A stretch of 6,495 nt of DNA from an uncultured Eubacterium sp. (GCA_948759685.1 CAQBGY010000191.1:1-6495); one strand, 5' to 3'. Counted from the first letter of the stretch, positions 1 to 5,839 are shown. Numbers and translations are program-made. Notes: generated by a model from the letters alone, not told the origin.

Positions 1-8
1 GATGCTTG

Positions 9-101
9 ATGAGTGACTATGAACTGCTGACGGTTGTTCTGATGATTCTTGGGATTATCGTTTCGATCTTGATAGCGTACATAAACCACACAAAAAAGTG
101 A
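9..101 (+). CDS. Small holin-like membrane toxin of a type I toxin-antitoxin module (Hol-Tox type)
   Basis: The ORF encodes a 30-residue peptide: a short polar start (MSDYE), one hydrophobic helix over about residues 6-25 (LLTVVLMILGIIVSILIAYI) and a basic tail ending HTKK. This matches the 'putative holin-like toxin' peptides common in Clostridia, which are related in design to Fst and TxpA: single-span peptides that damage the cell's own membrane when over-expressed. I chose the ATG at 9. The frame is open to the window edge, so the true start and its ribosome binding site could lie a few codons upstream. The stop codon lies inside the stem of the convergent antisense RNA's terminator, so the two transcripts would overlap at their 3' ends. 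The family assignment rests on size, shape and the antisense RNA opposite it. It could instead be a harmless small membrane peptide. Confidence 0.75.
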   Translation: MSDYELLTVVLMILGIIVSILIAYINHTKK

Positions 102-128
102 CCGCCCCAGCCAAAGGTAAGGTCACTT
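92..128 (-). terminator. Rho-independent terminator of the antisense RNA
   Basis: AAGTGACC (96-103) and GGTCACTT (121-128) form a perfect 8-bp stem. On the minus strand it is followed by six U residues (97-92, two of them within the stem). The same hairpin lies at the end of the toxin mRNA. On the plus strand the T-tract is broken (TTCTTTG), so it is a weaker stop in that direction. Confidence 0.7.
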
Positions 129-182
129 CTTTGTAAGTAATTTTATCGGGGCTGACCGTCTATCGGCAGTATTCCCTTTTGT
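92..182 (-). ncRNA. Antisense antitoxin RNA of the type I module
   Basis: A transcript of about 90 nt is predicted on the minus strand. It starts near 182, seven bases after a TACAAT -10 box, and ends at a hairpin with a U-tract at 97-92. It is complementary to the last codons and 3' untranslated region of the small toxin gene. That is the convergent arrangement of known type I pairs such as fst/RNAII and txpA/ratA, where RNA pairing blocks translation or triggers decay of the toxin mRNA. No ORF of note lies in it. Both ends are inferred from signals; the role comes from the arrangement. Confidence 0.7.
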
Positions 183-188
183 ATTTTC

Positions 189-217
189 ATTGTAGCAGAT
201 TCCCACGTATCTGTCAA
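189..217 (-). promoter_or_regulatory. Sigma-A promoter of the antisense RNA
   Basis: On the minus strand, TTGACA (217-212) and TACAAT (194-189) are separated by exactly 17 bases. The -35 box is a perfect consensus match and the -10 box has one mismatch, so strong constitutive transcription is expected. This fits an antitoxin RNA that must outnumber its target. Confidence 0.8.
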
Positions 218-313
218 ATGCTGCAGCGTTCCGCTGAAATCATTTTATGCCGGATTCCGCAAAAAAACAAGGGGTTTTAGTGGCAAAAGCGCAATTTGTC
301 GAATCAAAATCGG
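218..313. other. Non-coding stretch with no convincing feature
   Basis: I see no ORF with a start site here. The only structure is a small CAGCG-TTC-CGCTG hairpin at 224-236 without a T-run, just upstream of the antisense promoter as read on the minus strand. Confidence 0.4.
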
Positions 314-373
314 GGTGGGGTAAATTCCGCACAGGTGGGGTAAAAGGGGTAAATCATTTACCCCAGGGGTAAA
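314..373 (+). repeat. Phased GGGGTAAA repeats with a perfect palindrome
   Basis: GGGGTAAA occurs on the plus strand at 317-324, 337-344, 346-353 and 366-373, and inverted (TTTACCCC) at 357-364. The first two copies extend to GGTGGGGTAAA (314 and 334). Copies 1 and 2 are 20 bp apart, as are copies 3 and 4, so sites in each pair face the same side of the helix. Copy 3 and the inverted copy form GGGGTAAA-TCA-TTTACCCC, a perfect 8-bp inverted repeat. This looks like a multi-site binding region for a DNA-binding protein, such as an operator or a control site of a lost element. No cognate protein is visible. Confidence 0.6.
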
Positions 374-389
374 AGTCATCAGAATCTAA

Positions 390-485
390 CAGCGGCACAG
401 GCGGCTATTTCCAATTGATGCCATAGGATTTTTGGTACTAACAGGCAAAAGTATTGAAGAATGGCTTAAAATCAAGGAATTTTGA
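390..485 (+). pseudogene. C-terminal remnant of an unrecognised gene
   Basis: After an in-frame TAA at 387-389 the frame is open for 31 codons and ends in TGA just before a strong terminator. The product has protein-like composition, ending with IEEWLKIKEF, but there is no start codon or ribosome binding site at its head. It looks like the surviving 3' end of a deleted gene. It carries one copy of the window's 16-bp repeat at 435-450, read here as VLTGK, so part of this apparent coding sequence may simply be repeat DNA. I do not recognise the family. Confidence 0.3.
435..450 (+). repeat. Solitary copy of the 16-bp repeat
   Basis: GTACTAACAGGCAAAA matches the array unit ATACTAACAGGCAAAA at 4864-4879 in 15 of 16 bases. 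It lies 139 bp left of the next copy and inside the remnant ORF, so it may mark the left edge of the repeat-bearing region. Confidence 0.6.
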
Positions 486-489
486 GCGT

Positions 490-529
490 AGAGGGGTTCA
501 CCGGAGTGGTTGGTGAACCTCTTTTTTTT
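490..529 (+). terminator. Strong Rho-independent terminator
   Basis: GGTTCACC (495-502) pairs with GGTGAACC (512-519) around a 9-nt loop. The stem extends outward by about five more pairs, including G-U pairs (490-494 with 520-524), and is followed by eight T residues (522-529). It sits 5 bp after the stop of the remnant ORF, so it probably ended that lost gene. It now insulates the NACHT gene from upstream transcription. Confidence 0.8.
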
Positions 530-573
530 GTGTTTTTGATGCCGCTGATAGGATGGCGATTGGGCGGTGTTTT

Positions 574-633
574 ATACTATCACGCAAAAATACTGACTTT
601 TGCGTGATAGTATCGGGTTTTGCCTGTTTATTT
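574..633. repeat. Left array of the 16-bp repeat: perfect inverted pair plus one further copy
   Basis: ATACTATCACGCAAAA (574-589) is followed after 8 bp (ATACTGAC) by its perfect reverse complement (598-613). A third, minus-oriented, degenerate copy starts 20 bp later (618-633, containing TTTTGCCTGTTTAT). The 16-bp arms around an 8-bp centre have the proportions of a tyrosine-recombinase core site. They could equally be a hairpin or a dimeric operator. The plus copy is identical to 4884-4899, so identical 16-mers flank the NACHT gene. Confidence 0.8.
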
Positions 634-838
634 GCAAAATTTGTAATTTATGATATCTTATATTTATATAGAGTGAATCTATTCCTTTGTAATCAATTAT
701 TGATTTTCAATTACAAGTAGCTATTTCGGTAATTGAATTATTAATGATGTGAGACAAATTGTTTTGAATAAAGATATGGATATATTTGATAATGACATGA
801 ATAAAAATTAGAAGGTTATGAAAAGGTGTGGTGCATAA
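634..838 (+). promoter_or_regulatory. AT-rich leader of the NACHT-WD40 gene with promoter candidates and an inverted repeat
   Basis: There is no clear consensus promoter. Candidates are TTGTAA (641-646) with TATATA (665-670) at 18 bp, and TTGAAT (764-769) with GATAAT (788-793) at 18 bp. Between them, TTCAATTAC (706-714) and GTAATTGAA (729-737) form a perfect 9-bp inverted repeat around 14 bp. TCAAT-T-ATTGA (693-703) is a smaller palindrome. These are operator-like and would suit a gene kept quiet until needed. A six-codon ORF (818-838, MKRCGA) ends exactly at the base before the NACHT start codon. Confidence 0.35.
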
Positions 839-3800
839 ATGAAAGATGGGAAAGTGGATTTATATTCGAGTATTATGAGTGCAATATTTGGAGTGATAGG
901 AGTAGTATCATCGGGTAGAACTGAAGCGTTTGCTTCTATAGCAGCATATGCTCCTGCTGTAGTTGTTGGTAAGATAAAGCAAATTAGTCAGTTAGAGAGT
1001 TTTGATAGTGTGATTGAAAAGCAACTTATTCAGGCACTAATGGCAGCAATTGAACCGACCTATAAGCATCTCAAACAGGAAAATGAAAAAGAAATATTTC
1101 AACAAGCGGCTACACGAATCAAAAGCGCTTGTAAAGATAGAGAAGACTTCGGAGATGTATTATATTTTCTAAAAGATACTCTTGTAGAATTGCAGATGGA
1201 TTTGGAACAAAATCAAAAGTATGTTGAATGGATTACACAAAAAAATTTAAAAGAAATTAGTAAAACATACCAAGATGAATTAAATAAAATTATTGCGTGC
1301 GATTATCATGAACTAGGAGTTTATTTGCATTCAATTGAAATTGAAAAAGTTTTTGATAAATTTGAAGAATTTGATATAAAATTAAATCAATACAATCAGA
1401 AAATAAATAAAATAGAATTAATTAATTTGTGCGATAATAAAAATCTCATAAAAAATTTAAAAAATGAATTGGAAATTGAGCAAAATTTATTAAACAATAT
1501 AAAAAATTTTTTTTATGAAAATAGAAATTTATGTAATCTATTAGAAGGGGTAAGTGATGATTTGTTTCCGGTTTTAAAGGATGAAAATGGAATAGAGCAT
1601 TATGATATAAATAATACAGATATTCCTTTGTTTCAATATGTAACAGATAAGTGGATTGAAGGTAATGAAAATAAGAATCTACTTTTGACAGCTGAAGGAG
1701 GAATGGGTAAGACAATATCGCTTTTAAAATCTTGTGAGTTGTTGTTGCAAAATGATATAATGTGTATATTTATTCCATTATATCGAATGGAGAGCCTTGA
1801 ATCTAATAATATAGAAAAATATATATTTAAGCACGTATTTAAAAATGATGAAAATTATTTTAATCTCTTTTACTCTTTTATAAACCGTTCTTCAGGTAAA
1901 GTAAAATTAGTTCTGATGTTGGATGGATTTAATGAAGCATTAAATGGAATGAAAAATTTTTTAGTAAAGGAAATCAATGATTTATTGTTGATAAGTGATA
2001 TTAGACTAATAATATCTTCAAGATATGATTTTAGATCTAATTATGGATTAAAGAATCAATTTAAGCTTTTAGAAATACAACAATTAAATACTAAAAGTAT
2101 TGCGAAATATTTAGGGAAATGGAATGTAAAAACACCAGACAAGAATAGTTCTCTTTATGAGTTACTCGGTTTTCCACTTTTAATTTCTCTTTATGCAAAA
2201 ACAGAAGAATATTATTATAATAATAAAAATTTATCATTTATAGAATGGTTTAATCAAGTTGATTCTCCGGGGAAAATTATTTGGAATTATTTACAATGTC
2301 AAATTATGAAACCTCAAATTACTTTAACAGATGATAGTAACATATATTATTTTAAAGTTTCTATGCATTATATAGTGCCATATATAAGTTGGAGTATGAT
2401 TTGTGAAGAAAAATTTTTTTATTCTGAACAATGTTTTGTGGAAAAGCTAAATGATGCAATAAAATATTTGAAAAGAAGATGGAGAACTCGAAAGCCTTGG
2501 ATAATTCAAAAAATTGAATTAGATTATTCATGTGGGGGTATATTATGGGATTATAAACGTTTTTATAAAACCTTAATAAATGATATTCACATTTTTGAAA
2601 AAAATTTAGAGGGCGAATATACATTGATTCATCACAAATTTAGAGATTGTTTTGGCGCAATATTTTTAGTAAATGAAATTAATCATTTAGGCTGTAAATT
2701 ACTTCCATTGCAATTTAAAGCCTCAATAGATGAGGAGGTGTTAAATTTTATAGATGATTTATCTTCAAAAAAAATGATTAAGAATTTATGGTCAAGCTAT
2801 AGGTTTAAACTTTTGGATAGAAACAGTTGCGAATTAAAGAATTTATTCTATATTATAAATAGGAATTATCGAGATTACGAAAATGAAATAACTTTTAATG
2901 GTATGGATTTAAGAAATGTATCATTAAATGGAATGCAATTTTGTAAAGATAGTATTTCTTTTGATAGTTCCTATATTAGTTATTATACTTTTATTACAAA
3001 TCAACTAGATTCTAGTATATTGTGCATGTGCATTTTGAAAAAAAGCAAATTTTGTTTAGGTGGTCTAACTGATCATACAGTTAGAGTGTGGAACATAGAT
3101 AATGGTTCTTGTATTTATGTATTAAAAGGGCATGAGGGAAAAGTAACTGCTTTAGGCTGTTCACCGGATGAAAAAATATGTCTAAGTGGGGCGGAAGATT
3201 GCACATTGATTTTATGGGATTTGGAAAATGGAAATAGAAAGCAAATACTTATAGGGCATAAAGCGGAAATAAAAAAAATTTTGTTTATAAATAATAAAAT
3301 TGCAAAAAGCTATTCTGCTGATGGAATAGTGCGGATGTGGAATATTGAAACATGTATATGTATTGGTATTGAAAAGTATAAAAAAAAGGATTTGGAGGAA
3401 GATAAAGATTATGATATACAATTATTGAAAAGCGGTGAAATAATAATAGATAGTAAAATTAAATTAGTCGGACATGAAAAAGAAGTTATTAATTATGAAT
3501 ATTTTCCTGAAAATAATTTATTCTTTTCTTTATCTTTAGACAAGTCAATTAAGGTATGGGATATTTGTAAGGGCAAATGTGTGCATACATATACGGGTTT
3601 TTCTGAGTGGGAAAATATAATTGATATTTCATTTGATAAGAATATGTGTGTATCAGGGGCATATGATGAGACTCTTAGATTATGGGATATAGAGGCTGGA
3701 AAATGTATAAGAGTAATGCGAGGTCATACTGATTTTATGTCTTCGGTTAAACTGGTTCCGGATGGATCAAAATGTATTACTGGTTCCTATGATAATACAG

Positions 3801-4600
3801 CTAAAATATGGGATTTATTTACTGGAGAATGTTTACATACACTTGTTGGACATAGGGGGTATGTTAGAAGAATTGATTGTACAAAGGATGGTAAACTATG
3901 TATTACTGCGTCGTATGATGGATCAATACGGGTTTGGAAAATTGACTCGGGAAAATGTATTCATACTTTAATTGGTCACAGCAAAGGTATTTGGGCGATT
4001 AATGTATCATCTGATGGAAAATATTGTATTAGCGGTTCCCATGATTGTACGGCAAAACTTTGGTCTTTAGAGACAGGAGTGTGTTTAAGAACATATACGG
4101 GGCATCAGGGTGCTGTGAGGAGTGTAAGAATAATAGACGATGAAAATGTTTGTTTGACCTCTTGTATTGATAAAAAGATTAGAAAATGGGATTTTAATAA
4201 TGATGAATTGGTAGGTGTTTATGATTTATCATATATTGATACATCAAATCCTCATTTTACTTTTTGTTATAAACGAGATTGTGTGGTTTATCATAATAAT
4301 GAAGGCGTAATTATATATAATTATGTGAAAAATGAAATTGTAGAACAAATTAGGTATATCAGAGAAAACAATTATCATATTTCGGATATAGATAATATTT
4401 TATTATCATCTGATGGAAAATATTGTATAAGTGGGTCTAATAATACATATGTTGATATTTATGAACTTAAGAAGCATAAGCATTTTATAAAATTAAAGGC
4501 AATTCCTTATATGGATGTTATAGGAGTAACATTTTGTAATGCTAAGTATGAAGGAGATGAAATTAAAAATATTATCTATATGAGTGGTGGTATAATCTAA
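839..4600 (+). CDS. NACHT-WD40 STAND NTPase, probable anti-phage or NLR-like sensor
   Basis: This 1253-residue protein has at least four parts. Residues 1-50 are hydrophobic and glycine/alanine-rich (IMSAIFGVIGVVSSG, then AFASIAAYAPAVVVG). Residues about 55-260 are helical and charged, with coiled-coil character near 170-250. The NACHT NTPase follows: Walker A AEGGMGKT at 285-292 (K291, T292), Walker B LVLMLDGFNEA at 357-367 (D362), and a sensor-like LIISSRYD at 390-397. The motif LIHHKFRDCFGAIFL near 596-610 is typical of the NACHT-associated helical region. A short pentapeptide-like linker near 685-705 leads into WD40 repeats from about 725 to the end: eight clear blades and three or four degenerate ones. 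Family knowledge: ligand binding to the propeller is thought to release ADP, drive ATP-dependent oligomerisation and activate the N-terminal effector, often killing an infected cell. The N-terminal effector is not one I recognise; a membrane-disrupting role is a guess from its hydrophobicity. The start has only a weak AGGTG Shine-Dalgarno. Base composition (roughly 30% GC by eye) suggests horizontal acquisition. It has no operon partner. Confidence 0.93.
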   Translation: MKDGKVDLYSSIMSAIFGVIGVVSSGRTEAFASIAAYAPAVVVGKIKQISQLESFDSVIEKQLIQALMAAIEPTYKHLKQENEKEIFQQAATRIKSACKDREDFGDVLYFLKDTLVELQMDLEQNQKYVEWITQKNLKEISKTYQDELNKIIACDYHELGVYLHSIEIEKVFDKFEEFDIKLNQYNQKINKIELINLCDNKNLIKNLKNELEIEQNLLNNIKNFFYENRNLCNLLEGVSDDLFPVLKDENGIEHYDINNTDIPLFQYVTDKWIEGNENKNLLLTAEGGMGKTISLLKSCELLLQNDIMCIFIPLYRMESLESNNIEKYIFKHVFKNDENYFNLFYSFINRSSGKVKLVLMLDGFNEALNGMKNFLVKEINDLLLISDIRLIISSRYDFRSNYGLKNQFKLLEIQQLNTKSIAKYLGKWNVKTPDKNSSLYELLGFPLLISLYAKTEEYYYNNKNLSFIEWFNQVDSPGKIIWNYLQCQIMKPQITLTDDSNIYYFKVSMHYIVPYISWSMICEEKFFYSEQCFVEKLNDAIKYLKRRWRTRKPWIIQKIELDYSCGGILWDYKRFYKTLINDIHIFEKNLEGEYTLIHHKFRDCFGAIFLVNEINHLGCKLLPLQFKASIDEEVLNFIDDLSSKKMIKNLWSSYRFKLLDRNSCELKNLFYIINRNYRDYENEITFNGMDLRNVSLNGMQFCKDSISFDSSYISYYTFITNQLDSSILCMCILKKSKFCLGGLTDHTVRVWNIDNGSCIYVLKGHEGKVTALGCSPDEKICLSGAEDCTLILWDLENGNRKQILIGHKAEIKKILFINNKIAKSYSADGIVRMWNIETCICIGIEKYKKKDLEEDKDYDIQLLKSGEIIIDSKIKLVGHEKEVINYEYFPENNLFFSLSLDKSIKVWDICKGKCVHTYTGFSEWENIIDISFDKNMCVSGAYDETLRLWDIEAGKCIRVMRGHTDFMSSVKLVPDGSKCITGSYDNTAKIWDLFTGECLHTLVGHRGYVRRIDCTKDGKLCITASYDGSIRVWKIDSGKCIHTLIGHSKGIWAINVSSDGKYCISGSHDCTAKLWSLETGVCLRTYTGHQGAVRSVRIIDDENVCLTSCIDKKIRKWDFNNDELVGVYDLSYIDTSNPHFTFCYKRDCVVYHNNEGVIIYNYVKNEIVEQIRYIRENNYHISDIDNILLSSDGKYCISGSNNTYVDIYELKKHKHFIKLKAIPYMDVIGVTFCNAKYEGDEIKNIIYMSGGII

Positions 4601-4658
4601 ACCTTTTATATTACAGCCTTGTTTAGGGATAATAAATCTAACGCCCAACGGTGTCTTA

Positions 4659-4758
4659 GTTTCCGGAAGATACGGACACGGAAAGCCGAAAAAGCCCGTA
4701 AACACGGCACTTTCGGCACTACATAGGTTTCAATTTTACATTATTTCCGTGTGCTTTT
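4659..4758. repeat. Eroded repeat block after the NACHT gene
   Basis: ATACGGACACGGAAAG (4670-4685) is a recognisable plus copy of the 16-bp repeat. CCGTAAACACGGCACT (4696-4711) is a weak plus copy. ATTTCCGTGTGCTTTT (4743-4758) is a minus copy. ACACGGAAA (4676-4684) pairs perfectly with TTTCCGTGT (4744-4752), enclosing GCCGAAA (4685-4691) paired with TTTCGGC (4711-4717) and an inner CCGT-AAAC-ACGG hairpin. This nested stem resembles the intact arrays further right. It could help end NACHT transcription, but there is no T-run directly after it. No convincing gene lies in 4601-5263. Confidence 0.45.
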
Positions 4759-4806
4759 AGGGGCATTTTTACATTAGCGAGGGTGCAAACAGTTGTTCTG
4801 GGGTTC

Positions 4807-5007
4807 TTTTGCCTGATAGTATATACTCGTAGGCAAAAGTCGGTTATTATCACGGAAACTCGGATACTAACAGGCAAAACTCTATACTATCACGCAAAAG
4901 TCGATACTCGCAGGCAAAACCTTTATACAAACACGGAAACTGCCTGTATTATCACGGAAACAGGATGGGAGTTTTCGTGATAATATGCAGAGTTTCCGTG
5001 TTCGTAT
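4807..5007. repeat. Central array: ten copies of a 16-bp repeat with mostly 20-21-bp spacing
   Basis: Units start at 4807 (minus), 4823, 4844, 4864, 4884, 4904, 4925, 4946 (all plus), 4971 and 4992 (both minus). Examples are ATACTCGTAGGCAAAA, TTATTATCACGGAAAC, ATACTAACAGGCAAAA, ATACTATCACGCAAAA and ATACAAACACGGAAAC. Steps between plus units are 21, 20, 20, 20, 21 and 21 bp, about two helical turns, so bound proteins would line up on one face of the DNA. The first two units meet head to head. The last four form a nested inverted repeat: 4925-4943 with 4987-5007, and 4947-4961 with 4971-4985, around a 9-bp centre. The units fall into two flavours, GCAAAA and GGAAAC endings. The array matches no insertion sequence or CRISPR that I recognise. 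Confidence 0.85.
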
Positions 5008-5064
5008 ATGAAAAAAACAGTAAAAATTTAATGAAATAGCGAAAGAGGCTGTTTCGGCAGTCCT
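4901..5064 (+). repeat. Left copy of a long imperfect direct repeat
   Basis: This segment recurs at 6203-6376. By hand count, 68 of the first 80 bases match without gaps at an offset of 1302. Similarity continues through the nested inverted repeat, an A-rich tract (ATATGAAAAAA... GTAAAAAT) and a final GGCTGTT hairpin region. The two copies enclose the lipoprotein gene and the reductase remnant. Confidence 0.75.
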
Positions 5065-5067
5065 TTT
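5046..5067 (+). terminator. Possible terminator at the end of the left direct repeat
   Basis: AGGCTG (5046-5051) can pair with CAGTCCT (5058-5064) with one bulged T, followed by TTTT overlapping the stem base. It is weak, but its position matches the better hairpin in the right copy of the direct repeat. Confidence 0.3.
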
Positions 5068-5140
5068 CTCATGTCTTAGGATTTCACAACATTTTTTATA
5101 GCTTGCACGGTGGGTTTTGGTGCCATGTGCTTATAGTCGG

Positions 5141-5170
5141 TTCGTGCAATTTATGGGAGTTTCATGCAAT
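5141..5170 (+). promoter_or_regulatory. Tandem TTCRTGCAAT sites upstream of the lipoprotein promoter
   Basis: TTCGTGCAAT (5141-5150) and TTCATGCAAT (5161-5170) are direct repeats exactly 20 bp apart. They end 5 bp before the -35 box, a typical place for an activator, or for a repressor that contacts two sites on one face of the helix. Confidence 0.4.
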
Positions 5171-5175
5171 GGGCT

Positions 5176-5205
5176 TTGACAGGACGCTTTACAATCCGAT
5201 ATAAT
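5176..5205 (+). promoter_or_regulatory. Sigma-A promoter of the lipoprotein gene
   Basis: TTGACA (5176-5181) and TATAAT (5200-5205) are both perfect consensus boxes, 18 bp apart. Transcription would start near 5212, leaving a leader of about 52 nt. The gene is therefore its own transcription unit. Confidence 0.8.
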
Positions 5206-5263
5206 TTATGGCGGAAAAAATACGGTACGATGTTTTGCATTGCATTGAATACGGAGGGAAAGT

Positions 5264-5839
5264 ATGAAAACCAAAATAAATATTGCACTTATGCTTATCT
5301 GTGTTCTTTTTTTATCAGCTTGTTCTGACCAAAAAGTTATTGAGTGGAATGGAGAAGTGGAATATTATCACCTCACGATGGTATATGATGAAACAAATAT
5401 GTACGAAACGGTGGGGCAAGTAGATTATATTTTTATCGGAACTGTCGATGAAGTTATTGACAATGTGGTAGATTACAATACCTCAAACAGCATGGATGCT
5501 TACAGCCGATATGCAATTACGGTTGAAGAGAATTTAAAAGGCGAACTAACAAAGAATATAGAATGCTATCGGCATGGAGGATATTTAAAAGATGGTACTT
5601 TATTATATCCACGGTCTGACCATATTGAGAATACAAGGGATATTCCGCAAGAAGGAAAAACATATATATTTATGGCATATGGGCAGCCAGACGGAGAACT
5701 AATTTTAGAAGAATTTTCTGGTGATATAGAGTATACAGACGAAGGTCTGAAGGGGATGTATATGGACTATATTGAAAATGAGATTCCAAAGGAGCAGGAG
5801 GGTTTTATTTCAAAATATGATGTAAATTATAGCAATTAA
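5264..5839 (+). CDS. Secreted lipoprotein of unknown function
   Basis: The 191-residue product starts with a lipoprotein signal peptide: MKTK, a hydrophobic core (residues 5-17) and the lipobox LSAC with C20 as the lipidated cysteine. It should be anchored to the outer face of the cell membrane. The start is secure: GGAGG at 5253-5257 lies 6 bp before the ATG. The mature part is acidic and probably beta-rich. It shows the pattern DYIFIGTVDEV (54-64), YAITVEENLKGEL (about 83-95), RHGG shortly after, and GKTYIFMAY (about 136-144). Many Gram-positive exported proteins of unknown role share this 'G-V ... V-E-x-L-K-G ... G-x-Y-x-x-F' layout, so I infer a small beta-barrel-like domain and assign no activity. 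It is AT-rich like the NACHT gene and sits between two copies of a long direct repeat, so it may be cargo of the same kind. Confidence 0.85.
   Translation: MKTKINIALMLICVLFLSACSDQKVIEWNGEVEYYHLTMVYDETNMYETVGQVDYIFIGTVDEVIDNVVDYNTSNSMDAYSRYAITVEENLKGELTKNIECYRHGGYLKDGTLLYPRSDHIENTRDIPQEGKTYIFMAYGQPDGELILEEFSGDIEYTDEGLKGMYMDYIENEIPKEQEGFISKYDVNYSN

Noticed and set aside
1446..1715. Minus-strand ORFs inside the NACHT gene (also near 2361-2624 and 3212-3421)
   Set aside because: They are shadows of the AT-rich coding strand, with low-complexity products rich in H, F, L and Y and no plausible start signals.
3762..3971. 69-residue plus-strand ORF within the WD40 region
   Set aside because: It is an out-of-frame reading of repeated WD40 coding sequence. 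The main frame is uninterrupted there.
4622..4770. Protein remnants downstream of the NACHT gene (frames ending KARKHGTFGTT or ALSALHRF)
   Set aside because: Both frames overlap the eroded repeat and have no start site. I could not tie either to a family, so I treat the stretch as repeat DNA.
4783..4980. 65-residue plus-strand ORF over the repeat array
   Set aside because: It is a reading of repetitive DNA (TRRQ and ITETR recur because the repeat recurs) and has no ribosome binding site.
4807..5007. CRISPR array
   Set aside because: The units are 16 bp with only 4-5 bp between them, occur in both orientations and vary in sequence. There is no room for spacers and no cas gene.
4807..5007. 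Tn7-, Mu- or Tn402-type transposon end with tandem transposase sites
   Set aside because: The 20-21-bp spacing is similar, but I see no terminal TG/CA dinucleotide ends, no target-site duplication and no transposase gene. The mixed orientations within one block also do not fit.
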